Made by a program: the position numbers and the translations under genes
The notes under the pieces: generated by a model
What the model saw: the letters and a program-made list of their open reading frames with translations, nothing else
What the model was told of the DNA's origin: nothing
The model's database searches: none
In this document: piece after piece, positions 33,776 through 42,708 of the stretch
Numbering within the stretch: position 1 is the first letter of the stretch
How the letters are laid out: every line of letters starts with the position of its first letter
DNA from: CAKOSP01 sp964370545
GTDB lineage: Bacteria > Bacillota_I > Bacilli_A > RF39 > UBA660
Length of the DNA: 64,000 nucleotides
Assembly: GCA_964370545.1 (NCBI GenBank)
Contig: CAYJJQ010000001.1
Location: 62,001-126,000 of the forward strand
Direction of reading: 5' to 3'

Positions 33776-35281
33776 ATGCGTACTAAAAATAGTATATTAA
33801 ATTTTATATCAGTTGTTATCCCAACGCTAGTAATAGCAATTTTAGGGCTAGTAAAAATCAGATATTTCTTAAATTATTTAGGATCTGATTCTGTAGGAGT
33901 TTATCAACTTTTTGCTCAAATTTTTTCTTATGTTGCATTGTTAGAAGCTGGAATAGGAGCTAGTGTTGTTTTTAAATTATACGAACCCATAAAAAATAAC
34001 GATTATAATAAAATAAATAGTATATTATCCGCTGCTCGAATGTATTTTAGAAAAATAGCTATATTAATGATAATTATTGGATCTATAATTAGTTTTCTTA
34101 TACCTGTAATAATTCATGAAAATAGTTTATCGTATGGCTATATTCAAATCAGTATGATACTATATGTGATTTCAGTTGCAATAACTTATTTTGTTTCTGC
34201 ACCTACTTTATACAATACTGCTAATCAAAAAAATTACAAAAATGATTTGACATATAATATATTGTATATTGTAAAAAATATTTTTGAAATTATATTAGTA
34301 TGCTTAGGGTTAAATATACTGGGGCTTATGATTTTATTCGTCTGCTTTTCTTTAGTTTATAATTTTATAATTATTTATCTGCATAAGAAGAACAATAAAA
34401 AAATAAAATTCATCGCAGAAAAAGATTATGAGTTTAAAAAAAATTCAAAAACTTTGTTTGTTAACCGTCTTGGAGATTTAATATATAATAATATAGACAT
34501 GCTATTAATTTCATCTTTTCTTGGATTAAGTAGTGTAGTAACTTATTCTGCTTATTATTATATTTTAAATACATTTTCATTGATGATAAATAAAATAAGC
34601 CATGCCACAGTATCTAGTTTTGGAAATTTAATTGTTTCTGAAAAAAATAAAGTATATAGTGTTTTTAAGGAATATTATAACATTATAATGTATTTGGCCA
34701 CCATTCTTACAATTCCATTACTATTTTTTATTACACCGTTTATCAATCTATGGTATGGGGGAGAGTTCACATTGAATGCACCCACAACATTTTTAATGGT
34801 ATTAATGATATTTATGAGTATAACAACTATACCCTTGTATACATTAATGAATTCATCGGGTTCCTTTGTGAAAATTAAAAATTGTACTATAGTACAAAGT
34901 GTTTCAAACTTGGTTCTTTCTATAGTTTTAATTCAATTTTATGGTATAATTGGAGTTATAATTGCCACGATTATATCGCTACTAATAGGGCCATTTATTT
35001 TATATCCAAAATACTTGTATCAAAATTATTTTTTTGTTTCTCCACTCGATTTTTATAAAAAATTTGCTAAATTAATTTCAATTTATTTTATCAATATTTT
35101 AATTATTTTATGTATATATGATTATATATTAATTGAAAACTTATTTGATTGGTTCGTATTTGGACTTTTGTTTTTCTTGATTAATTTAATTCTTACAACA
35201 ATATTTTATTACTTATTAAAAGAACTGGATTTTGTGAATAGGTTTATATATATTTATAAAGAAAAAAAAAATAAACATTAA
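33776..35281 (+). CDS. Polysaccharide flippase, MOP superfamily (Wzx-like)
   Basis: A 501-residue polytopic protein with about 12-14 membrane helices. N-terminal features of the PST/Wzx family are visible: GLVKIRYFLNYLGSDSVGVYQLF, then LLEAGIGASVVFKLYEPI. It would flip lipid-linked repeat units across the membrane for Wzy. It is the last gene of the importer-tailoring operon and is followed by a hairpin terminator. The two halves show the usual LFVNRLGDLIYNNIDMLL segment at helix 7. Confidence 0.88.
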   Translation: MRTKNSILNFISVVIPTLVIAILGLVKIRYFLNYLGSDSVGVYQLFAQIFSYVALLEAGIGASVVFKLYEPIKNNDYNKINSILSAARMYFRKIAILMIIIGSIISFLIPVIIHENSLSYGYIQISMILYVISVAITYFVSAPTLYNTANQKNYKNDLTYNILYIVKNIFEIILVCLGLNILGLMILFVCFSLVYNFIIIYLHKKNNKKIKFIAEKDYEFKKNSKTLFVNRLGDLIYNNIDMLLISSFLGLSSVVTYSAYYYILNTFSLMINKISHATVSSFGNLIVSEKNKVYSVFKEYYNIIMYLATILTIPLLFFITPFINLWYGGEFTLNAPTTFLMVLMIFMSITTIPLYTLMNSSGSFVKIKNCTIVQSVSNLVLSIVLIQFYGIIGVIIATIISLLIGPFILYPKYLYQNYFFVSPLDFYKKFAKLISIYFINILIILCIYDYILIENLFDWFVFGLLFFLINLILTTIFYYLLKELDFVNRFIYIYKEKKNKH

Positions 35282-35295
35282 TTGTTTATTTTTTT
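35266..35295 (+). terminator. Terminator of the polysaccharide operon
   Basis: A 12-bp stem AAAAAATAAACA/TGTTTATTTTTT with a TTAAT loop and trailing T. It overlaps the last codons of the flippase gene and may also work for the convergent gene. Confidence 0.8.
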
Positions 35296-35316
35296 GAGAT
35301 AATATACAAGTGCATT

Positions 35317-36213
35317 TTAATTCCATAAATCATTAGGATAAGTTTTATTTTTAATGAGATCAGAAATTTTGTTTTTTAATTCATCCAAATCCTCTTTATA
35401 AGTAACTCCCATCCAATTTGAATCGGTTAAAACTTCATTCAGCACTATTTTTTTGTTTATTATTGATAGATTTAAAAATATTGATAAAAGACATTCGTTT
35501 GTATCGGTTATGTGATTTAAAAAATCTATATAATACAATTCTAATAATTTAAATATCTGTGTATTAAATATAAAAAAATTCATAGCACAGCCAATGTCAT
35601 AATTGATTTCAAAGTATTCTTGTTTGTCTAATTCTCTAGCAAAATATTTATTGTCTTCAACTTTAATATAGGATTCTAGCACCTTATTAATAGTATTTTT
35701 ATTGTCTTTAAAACATAATCCTCTTTTTACTTCTCCTTTTTGATTGGATACTTTATATAGCGGATAGTTTACAGTGTATTGCTCATTTGTGCTTTTAATA
35801 GTGTTCATACATTTCGCTGCGCTGTCAAAGGCGTTTTCTCCATAAAAATCATCCGCATTTATAACCGCGAACATCCCCTTAATTTTATCTTTTGCACAAA
35901 GTAAAGCATGTACCGTACCTAACATTTTTGTTCTAGTAGGTGGTATTTTATATTCTGTGTAAATTGAATCGAATTCTTGAAAAGCATACTCGATGGTAAT
36001 TTTATTTTTGTATTTTTCAGTTATTTTCTTTTCGAAAATATCAATATTTTCTTTTCTGATTATAAAAACCACTTTATTAAAACCATATTTTATTGCGTTA
36101 TATATATTATAGTCGCTGATTATTTCTCCGTTTGGCCCAATTGGTTCAATTTGTTTTATTCCTCCAAATCTTGATCCCATCCCTGCAGCTAATATCACTA
36201 ACGTTTTTTCCAT
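35317..36213 (-). CDS. Nucleotidyltransferase of the NTP_transferase family
   Basis: A 298-residue enzyme. VILAAGMGSRFGGIKQIEPIGPNGE at the start is the NTP-binding loop, followed by a conserved FAVINADDFYGENAF metal-site segment near residue 100. The family is widespread in Firmicutes next to choline/aminoglycoside-type kinases, but its exact substrate is not established. ATG 36213 is chosen because AAAGGA lies 9 nt upstream; an ATG 18 nt earlier lies on that ribosome site. It is a second activating enzyme in the locus, on the opposite strand with its own promoter. Confidence 0.8.
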   Translation of the reverse strand: MEKTLVILAAGMGSRFGGIKQIEPIGPNGEIISDYNIYNAIKYGFNKVVFIIRKENIDIFEKKITEKYKNKITIEYAFQEFDSIYTEYKIPPTRTKMLGTVHALLCAKDKIKGMFAVINADDFYGENAFDSAAKCMNTIKSTNEQYTVNYPLYKVSNQKGEVKRGLCFKDNKNTINKVLESYIKVEDNKYFARELDKQEYFEINYDIGCAMNFFIFNTQIFKLLELYYIDFLNHITDTNECLLSIFLNLSIINKKIVLNEVLTDSNWMGVTYKEDLDELKNKISDLIKNKTYPNDLWN

Positions 36214-36251
36214 TATTTGTGTTCCTTTCATATTAACGTATTTATATATTT

Positions 36252-36280
36252 AGTATAACTTTTAAATTGGTTAATTACAA
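36252..36280 (-). promoter_or_regulatory. Promoter of the minus-strand nucleotidyltransferase
   Basis: On the minus strand TTGTAA (36280-36275), a 17-nt spacer and TATACT (36257-36252). Confidence 0.65.
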
Positions 36281-36299
36281 CAAAAAATTAGATATATGG

Positions 36300-36328
36300 T
36301 TGTTTTTATTGATATTTATTGCTATAAT
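36300..36328 (+). promoter_or_regulatory. Promoter of typA
   Basis: TTGTTT (36300-36305), a 17-nt spacer and TATAAT (36323-36328), 29 nt before the ATG. Only 19 nt separate its -35 from the -35 of the divergent nucleotidyltransferase promoter. Confidence 0.7.
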
Positions 36329-36357
36329 CATACAAGTGTTAGAAAAAGGCGGTTATT

Positions 36358-38184
36358 ATGAATATTAGAAATATAGCAATTATAGCTCACGTTGACCATG
36401 GTAAAACAACATTAGTTGATCAGTTTTTAAAGAAAAGTCAAACTTTTAGAGAAAATGAACATGTTAATGAAAGAGCTATGGATTCAAATGATTTAGAAAG
36501 AGAAAGAGGAATAACAATTCTTGCAAAAACTACATCAATTAACTATAAAGGTAATAGAATCAACATTTTAGATACTCCAGGTCATGCAGATTTTGGTGGA
36601 GAAGTTGAAAGAATTATGAATATGGTTGATGGAGTTCTTTTAGTAGTGGATGCTTATGAAGGTCCTATGCCACAAACAAGATTTGTTCTTAAAAAAGCCT
36701 TAGAAGCAAATGTTAAACCTATTGTACTTATAAATAAAGTAGATAAACCTGAAGCTAGACTATCTGGTGTAGTAGATGAAGTATTAGAACTATTTATGGA
36801 ACTTAATGCATCTGATGATCAACTTGATTTTAAAGTGGCATATGCATCAGCTATGAATGGTACTTGTAGTTTATCAAGTAAGTTAGAAGATCAAAATGAA
36901 GATTATAATCCTTTATTTGATTTAATACTTGATGAAATACCAGTTCCAGATGTTAATTTAGAAGCCGACTTGCAATTTCAACCAGCATTACTAGACTATA
37001 ATGACTTTGTAGGAAGAATAGGTATTGGTAGAGTTAAAAGTGGTAAAATAAAAGTTAATGAAATGGTATCTTGTATAAGACTTGATGGTACTAAAAAAGA
37101 TTTTAGAGTACAAAAACTATTTGGATTTGAAGGACTTAAAAAAATTGAAATAGAAGAAGCTAGCGCAGGAGACATAATTGCTGTTGCTGGATTAATTGAT
37201 ATATCTGTTGGAGAAACAGTGTGTAAACATGGTAAAAATGATGCTCTTCCTATATTAAGAATAGATGAGCCAACTTTAAAAATGACTTTTATGACTAATT
37301 CATCTCCATTTGTTGGAAAAGAAGGTAAATTAGTAACATCTTCTAAAATTGAAGAAAGATTACTAAAAGAAACTCAAAAAGATGTTTCTTTAAAAGTTGA
37401 AAAAATAGGGAATGATTCTTTTTCAGTTTCTGGTAGAGGAGAATTACACTTATCTATTTTAATAGAAAATATGAGAAGAGAAGGTTTTGAACTTCAAGTA
37501 TCAAGACCAGAAGTTATTATAAAAGAAATAGATGGTATTAAATGTGAACCATATGAAGATGTACAAATAGAGGTATCAGATGCTGAAGTAGGTTCTGTTA
37601 TTGAAAGTATGGGTACTCGTGGGGGAGAACTAATAAGCGTTTCTAAAATAAATGAAATTAATAGATTAATATATGATATTCCTTCAAGAGGGTTAATAGG
37701 ATTCAATACTGAATTTATGACTATGACTAAAGGTTATGGAATACTTAATCATACATTTAAAGATTATAAAGCTTTAGCTGATAAAATAAATGCTGATAGA
37801 AAACTAGGTGTTTTAGTTTCCATGGAAAATGGAAAAGCTACAGCATATGCAGCTAATTCACTTGAAGATAGAGGTATTTTATTTATCGAACCAGGTGAAG
37901 AAGTATATGAAGGTATGATAATAGGTGAATGTAACAAAGATAAAGATTTAGCAGTTAATATAGTTAAAGGAAAACAACTTACAAACACTAGAGCAGCATC
38001 TGCTGATAAAACAGTAGTATTAAAAAGACCTAGAAAAATAACTTTAGAATACGCTTTAGAATTTATTAATGGTGATGAACTATTAGAAGTAACACCTACA
38101 AGTTTAAGATTAAGAAAGAAAATACTTGATACTGAACTTAGAAAAAAAGATGAATCTAAAAAAGGTAAAATGTTAAACCAATAG
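36358..38184 (+). CDS. typA: Ribosome-associated GTPase TypA/BipA
   Basis: A 608-residue translational GTPase. G1 AHVDHGKTTL is at residues 10-19, switch I has RERGITI, G3 is DTPGHADFGGEVERI and G4 NKVDKPEA. EF-G-like domains III and V follow, with the BipA-specific C-terminal domain (NSLEDRGILFIEPGEEVYEGMIIGE). Length matches the family. BipA helps 50S assembly at low temperature. It marks the return to core genes after the polysaccharide island. Confidence 0.97.
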   Translation: MNIRNIAIIAHVDHGKTTLVDQFLKKSQTFRENEHVNERAMDSNDLERERGITILAKTTSINYKGNRINILDTPGHADFGGEVERIMNMVDGVLLVVDAYEGPMPQTRFVLKKALEANVKPIVLINKVDKPEARLSGVVDEVLELFMELNASDDQLDFKVAYASAMNGTCSLSSKLEDQNEDYNPLFDLILDEIPVPDVNLEADLQFQPALLDYNDFVGRIGIGRVKSGKIKVNEMVSCIRLDGTKKDFRVQKLFGFEGLKKIEIEEASAGDIIAVAGLIDISVGETVCKHGKNDALPILRIDEPTLKMTFMTNSSPFVGKEGKLVTSSKIEERLLKETQKDVSLKVEKIGNDSFSVSGRGELHLSILIENMRREGFELQVSRPEVIIKEIDGIKCEPYEDVQIEVSDAEVGSVIESMGTRGGELISVSKINEINRLIYDIPSRGLIGFNTEFMTMTKGYGILNHTFKDYKALADKINADRKLGVLVSMENGKATAYAANSLEDRGILFIEPGEEVYEGMIIGECNKDKDLAVNIVKGKQLTNTRAASADKTVVLKRPRKITLEYALEFINGDELLEVTPTSLRLRKKILDTELRKKDESKKGKMLNQ

Positions 38185-38210
38185 AAAAAGGAAATTAATT
38201 TCCTTTTTTT
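38185..38210 (+). terminator. Terminator of typA (palindrome GGAAATTAATTTCC)
   Basis: A 12-bp perfect inverted repeat AAAAAGGAAATT/AATTTCCTTTTT directly after the stop codon, followed by further T. The same core recurs at 41895-41922. Confidence 0.85.
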
Positions 38211-38268
38211 AGTTTATTCTTTATAATATGCAAAAATAGTGTTATCATATATTAATAAGGAGAACTAT

Positions 38269-40554
38269 ATGTATAATGTTCAATTTAATAAAATTGTCAC
38301 TAAAAAAAATATTGAAAGAAATTTCTTTTTCTATGCATTATTAAATGATAAAAAATTAATAAAATATTTTTTTGTAAATATATGGTTATTCATTCAAGGG
38401 TATTTAAAAAAAGATTATAAAGAATATCACATAAAAAAATATCAATATTTAAAAACTATAAAAAAACCTGAAAACTTAATCAAAAAATATATATGGAAAA
38501 AAGAATGTTTATCAAATTGGTATAAATCTAATGAAAATGTAGTTGAAATCATTTTCGAGAAAACTCCATCAATTTTTACTAAATTTATAATTAAAGATAA
38601 AAAAACTATATGCTATGAACTAGATGATAATTATTTAGTTTCTAACTATGATGAAGTAAATGAAAAAATTAAGCAATTAAATAATGTTATAATTAAAAAC
38701 AAAAATTATTTAGATAATACAAGAATATATAACAATGTTTATTTTAAAAAATTTTCATATATAAAATATAAATCTATACATAAAAATAAACAATATAGTG
38801 AACTTAAAAACTTATTTATATTGGGTGTGTCAAGTGTAATAATTGGTTTAATATCACTATTGTTTGCTACAGCAAATTATGATATGACCATTTACTTTAG
38901 TTTCTTTAAATCGGAGTACTTATTATTTTTAAACATTCTACCTGTAACAATTCTAATGTTTTTATTATATTTTATATGTAAAAGAGTGTGGTTATCATAC
39001 TTATTGTCATCTATATTAATTTTAACTTTATCAATTGTAAATAAAATCAAATTATTTTGTAGAGACGACGTGTTTATTTTTAATGATTTATTATTATTTG
39101 AAGAGGCAAGTATTATGTCTCAAAATTACGATACAGGGATAGGTTTTTTAACAATACTAATTTTACTATTAGCTAGTTTGTTAACTGTAATTTTATTTGG
39201 ATTATGTAATAATAGTAAATTGAAAATTTGGAAAAGATTGATTTGCCTTTTCGTATTATTATTTTTTTCAAATCATATGTATAACAATGTTTATATAAAC
39301 GAGGAAACCTATAGTTATATGGGTGATACCTCTATAATAAATGTTTGGATAGGAACTAGACAATTTCAAATTAGAGGATTTCTTTACCCATTTATACATA
39401 GCAGTAAAGATTTACTTCCAATTGAACCAATCGGATATAATAAAACTGAAACAGAAAATTTATTAGACAAATTTGAAGACGATGAAATTCCTGCTGATAA
39501 AAAAATCAATATTATTGCAATTATGTTAGAAGCATATAATGATTTTTCCCAATTTGATTCAATAGAATTTACAAAGGATATATATGAGCCATTTCATGAA
39601 ATTCAAGAAGAAGGTTATTCAGGTAAATTAGTAACCACTATTTTTGGAGGAGGTACTATAGTATCAGAACGTAACTTTATTACAGGAAATTATTTTCTTT
39701 CTAATTATAGATCTCAAAGTGATTCATTTGCTAGGTATTTTAATGATAATGGTTATTATACAGTCTCGATGCATCCAATATATGGATCATTTTATAATAG
39801 GATATCTGTAAATGAAAATTTAGGATTTCAAGATTATTTTCATTATGATAATAAATATAGTACAATCCAAGATAGTTTTTTTAATGATGATTTGTTTTTT
39901 GATGATATATATAATAATTATATAGAGAATATAGAAAAACCATATTTTAATTTTTCTATCACTTATCAAAATCATGGACCATACTTTTCAGAATATATTT
40001 ATGGAGATACTTATATTGAAAATGATAATATGAATAAAATTTCTTATAATTTATTTAATAATTATTTAGATGGAATATATAGTACTAACTTAGCACTTGA
40101 GAAATTAGTAGATGATTTACAAGAACTTGATGAACCAACTGTTTTATTATTATATGGAGATCATAATCCATATTTAGGAGAAAATAACACTACATTTACA
40201 GAATTAGGAATTAATGTAGATTTAAACACTTTAGATGGGTATTTAAATTATTATACAACTCCATTTGTAATATGGACTAATGATGCAGCATCAGATTTTG
40301 TAAACGAAAATTATGAACAAAAAGAATATATTAGTCCTATGTTTTTAATGTCAGAAATGTTTAATTATGTAGGGTTAGATGGAAATCAGCATCTAAAGTA
40401 TTTAAACTCAGTAAGTGAAGTTACCCCTGTATTAAATGAAACGTATTATTATATAGATAATAGTTTCGTTTTAACTCGTGATTATGACAATCAAAAAATA
40501 TTAAATGAATTTGAAAAAGTAAATTACTATTATAATTATGATGCATTATCATAA
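38269..40554 (+). CDS. LTA-synthase-like sulfatase-fold membrane protein with degenerate HAD-like N-terminus
   Basis: A 761-residue protein. Residues 1-170 resemble a HAD-IB phosphatase (KKNIERNFFFYALLNDKKLIKYF, then an NLIKKYIWKKECLSNWYK helix) but lack the Asp nucleophile motif. Five membrane helices span about 185-365. The extracellular LTA-synthase/sulfatase domain shows IIAIMLEAYND (near 413), GGGTIVSERNFITG with the candidate Thr nucleophile (near 460), SMHPIYGSFYNR, NHGPY (near 568) and YGDHNPY (near 628). It likely makes a glycerol-phosphate or related polymer. ATG 38269 has AAGGAG 5 nt upstream; an earlier GTG is not supported. Confidence 0.85.
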   Translation: MYNVQFNKIVTKKNIERNFFFYALLNDKKLIKYFFVNIWLFIQGYLKKDYKEYHIKKYQYLKTIKKPENLIKKYIWKKECLSNWYKSNENVVEIIFEKTPSIFTKFIIKDKKTICYELDDNYLVSNYDEVNEKIKQLNNVIIKNKNYLDNTRIYNNVYFKKFSYIKYKSIHKNKQYSELKNLFILGVSSVIIGLISLLFATANYDMTIYFSFFKSEYLLFLNILPVTILMFLLYFICKRVWLSYLLSSILILTLSIVNKIKLFCRDDVFIFNDLLLFEEASIMSQNYDTGIGFLTILILLLASLLTVILFGLCNNSKLKIWKRLICLFVLLFFSNHMYNNVYINEETYSYMGDTSIINVWIGTRQFQIRGFLYPFIHSSKDLLPIEPIGYNKTETENLLDKFEDDEIPADKKINIIAIMLEAYNDFSQFDSIEFTKDIYEPFHEIQEEGYSGKLVTTIFGGGTIVSERNFITGNYFLSNYRSQSDSFARYFNDNGYYTVSMHPIYGSFYNRISVNENLGFQDYFHYDNKYSTIQDSFFNDDLFFDDIYNNYIENIEKPYFNFSITYQNHGPYFSEYIYGDTYIENDNMNKISYNLFNNYLDGIYSTNLALEKLVDDLQELDEPTVLLLYGDHNPYLGENNTTFTELGINVDLNTLDGYLNYYTTPFVIWTNDAASDFVNENYEQKEYISPMFLMSEMFNYVGLDGNQHLKYLNSVSEVTPVLNETYYYIDNSFVLTRDYDNQKILNEFEKVNYYYNYDALS

Positions 40555-40578
40555 TTATAATAAAATGGAGGAAATAAA

Positions 40579-41910
40579 ATGATAAATAAAACTATTGTTA
40601 AGTTTAATGAAATTAAGCATAAAAATCATGCGAATTTATTAAAGTCTTTCTGGAAAAATAATAAAGCAATTATTATATTAATTGGAATTTATACACTAAT
40701 TAGTATTGCAACTTTAATTAATTTAGGAGTGTATTATACATTAGAAAGCGATGATTTAAGTTATATTAATAGCGGAATTCATTTTAAGAATCATTTTGAA
40801 TTAACAATGCATGGTCCCGTGTCTGCTCAAATAATGCCTGGAATGCCTTGGTTGATAGCGCTTGTATCGCTCATTTTTGGAGAAGGCTATTTTCTGTGGT
40901 TAGTATTGAAAATATTATGGATGATATTTGGTGCATTTTCAATAATAGGTGTTTATAAGACAGTAATGTTATTTGGTAATAAAATAGGTGCAATTTTCGC
41001 TTCATCATTATTACTAGTAATAGACTTCATTTGGATGAATAATTTAATATTAACCGAAACTCCTTTTATGATGGCTTTTATTATGTTGATATATAATACT
41101 TTTTTATTAGAAAAAAATAGAGATAGAAAACATTTAATTAGAGTAATAATTTGGTATATGGTCGCGTTGTTATTTAGAGGTAATATATTACCATATCCAC
41201 TGATATTAATTAGTTACTTACTTATAAAACAATATGATAAAAAATTATTATGCAAACAAATGATAATAGCTACTATATGTGTAATGATTTTCTTTGTTCC
41301 ATGGACAATAAGAAACTATATTGTATTTGATAAATTTATTCCTTTAACATATGGCAGTGGTAATCCTATGTTATTAGGAACCTACCAAGGAGTAGGTTAT
41401 CCTGAAGATGATTTTGAAGCTTATGATAAATATATTGCAGAAAATGCAGACGAAGAAATGTTGGCTTGCTTAGAAGGAGATTGTACTGAAGAATACATGA
41501 TGGGTTATTATTCTTTAGAAAGAGATGGAATGATAGCTCAATATCGATTAAATGAATGGTGGAAAAATGACAAAGCCTCTTTAATCAAAAGTTTTGTGTA
41601 TTTTAAACCATATATAAATATTTATAATTCATTTTATTGGGATGAAATCTATGGTATATCAAAATCTGATATAATGATTAGTAGGCAAATAGATATTATT
41701 TTATGTGCATTAGCGGGAATATATTTGCTGGTTAGAAAAAAACATGTTTCTATTATTTTGTTTTTAGGGGCTAATTATTTATTTCAAGTTACCATGTACT
41801 CAGTTGGATTTGCATTTGATAGATATGGTCAAACACTAATATTTATGAGATTTATAGTTATTGGAATAGGAATTTCTGTTCTCTATGATCAACTAAAAAA
41901 AGGAAATTAA
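40579..41910 (+). CDS. GT39/ArnT-like glycosyltransferase (GT-C fold)
   Basis: A 443-residue protein with about eleven membrane helices. The first extracytoplasmic loop has LESDDLSYINSGIHF, the acidic catalytic-site pattern of GT-C enzymes of the PMT/ArnT type. A later loop has AENADEEMLACLEGDCTEEYMMGYYSLERDG. Such enzymes transfer a sugar from a polyprenyl phosphate to an outside acceptor. It is 24 nt after the LTA-synthase-like gene, so that polymer may be the acceptor. The GT2 gene at 16240 could make its donor. GGAGG is 8 nt before the ATG. Confidence 0.82.
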   Translation: MINKTIVKFNEIKHKNHANLLKSFWKNNKAIIILIGIYTLISIATLINLGVYYTLESDDLSYINSGIHFKNHFELTMHGPVSAQIMPGMPWLIALVSLIFGEGYFLWLVLKILWMIFGAFSIIGVYKTVMLFGNKIGAIFASSLLLVIDFIWMNNLILTETPFMMAFIMLIYNTFLLEKNRDRKHLIRVIIWYMVALLFRGNILPYPLILISYLLIKQYDKKLLCKQMIIATICVMIFFVPWTIRNYIVFDKFIPLTYGSGNPMLLGTYQGVGYPEDDFEAYDKYIAENADEEMLACLEGDCTEEYMMGYYSLERDGMIAQYRLNEWWKNDKASLIKSFVYFKPYINIYNSFYWDEIYGISKSDIMISRQIDIILCALAGIYLLVRKKHVSIILFLGANYLFQVTMYSVGFAFDRYGQTLIFMRFIVIGIGISVLYDQLKKGN

Positions 41911-41922
41911 TTTCCTTTTTTT
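41895..41922. terminator. Bidirectional terminator between GT39 and YwaF-like genes
   Basis: A 14-bp perfect inverted repeat AAAAAAAGGAAATT/AATTTCCTTTTTTT covers both stop codons of the convergent genes, which overlap by 4 nt. The core is identical to the typA terminator. Confidence 0.88.
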
Positions 41923-42608
41923 AATTTAGATAAATAATAACTTATTATTAACATTGGTACTGAAAAGATAATAAACCAGATAAGTGTGTGAGTATTTTTC
42001 ATGAATGGAAAATATTCATACATAAATTCTGGAAAACTTTTTTGGAAGATATAAGTAGTACCAAATATAGAATTAATAATAAATACAATTCCATAAACAG
42101 TAAATGAATATATAAAGAAATGTAATATACCATTTTTATTAACAGGATAATCTTTTACAAATAGTGTATAAAAAGATGAAATTAATAAAAAGTGATGAGA
42201 TATAATCATTAATATAAAATGATATCTATCATAAGTAACATATGGGTCCATGAATATAATTACTGCTATAGTGCAAAAGAATATAGCGTAGTATAAAAAG
42301 TTATATAGTTTTATTTTTTTAGTAAGTAACATAAATATATATATAAACCCAGTTATATAACAGTACTGAAGTGGTATATGGAAGTTAATATCAAAGTTAC
42401 CTCCAATAAAGCCTCCAGTTACATATATAACTATATTAAGAAGTAATATGGTTATAAATAATGGGGTTAAATCTTTTTTTGTTTTTAATTTATCTTTATA
42501 TTTATATATTAAGAAAATTGTAAGTATAGTAATAGCTATTAAGGTTATATGAATAGGTCCAAAAAAAGTTAATTTAGAATGACTTGTAACACCAAAATAA
42601 TAATCCAT
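41907..42608 (-). CDS. YwaF-family (TIGR02206-like) membrane protein
   Basis: A 233-residue protein with seven hydrophobic segments. Near its start it has FFGPIHITLIAITIL; then FHIPLQYCYITGFIYIFMLLTKK, and the conserved HFILMIISHHFLLISSFY. These match the TIGR02206/YwaF family of Firmicutes, whose function is unknown. It is divergent from glmS with an extended -10 promoter and convergent with the GT39 gene. Confidence 0.78.
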   Translation of the reverse strand: MDYYFGVTSHSKLTFFGPIHITLIAITILTIFLIYKYKDKLKTKKDLTPLFITILLLNIVIYVTGGFIGGNFDINFHIPLQYCYITGFIYIFMLLTKKIKLYNFLYYAIFFCTIAVIIFMDPYVTYDRYHFILMIISHHFLLISSFYTLFVKDYPVNKNGILHFFIYSFTVYGIVFIINSIFGTTYIFQKSFPEFMYEYFPFMKNTHTLIWFIIFSVPMLIISYYLSKLKKGN

Positions 42609-42629
42609 AATCTATACCTCGCAATAGTA

Positions 42630-42676
42630 ATTATAACATGAAAAATATTGATAATAAATATGTAATATGATATATT
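42630..42676. promoter_or_regulatory. Divergent promoters of the YwaF-like gene and glmS
   Basis: Plus strand: TTGATA (42648-42653), 17 nt, TATATT (42671-42676) for glmS. Minus strand: TATAAT (42635-42630) with extended TGT for the YwaF-like gene. The two overlap in their -35 regions. Confidence 0.65.
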
Positions 42677-42708
42677 TTCTATAAGGGGTAAGAAAAGGAG
42701 AATGTAAT

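Noticed and set aside
26287..36230. Phosphonate biosynthesis cluster
   Set aside because: No PEP mutase (EDKxxxxNS motif) or phosphonopyruvate decarboxylase is encoded; only import and activation-type genes are present.
42609..42708. glmS ribozyme in the leader
   Set aside because: The predicted transcript leader is only about 30 nt and shows no ribozyme core.
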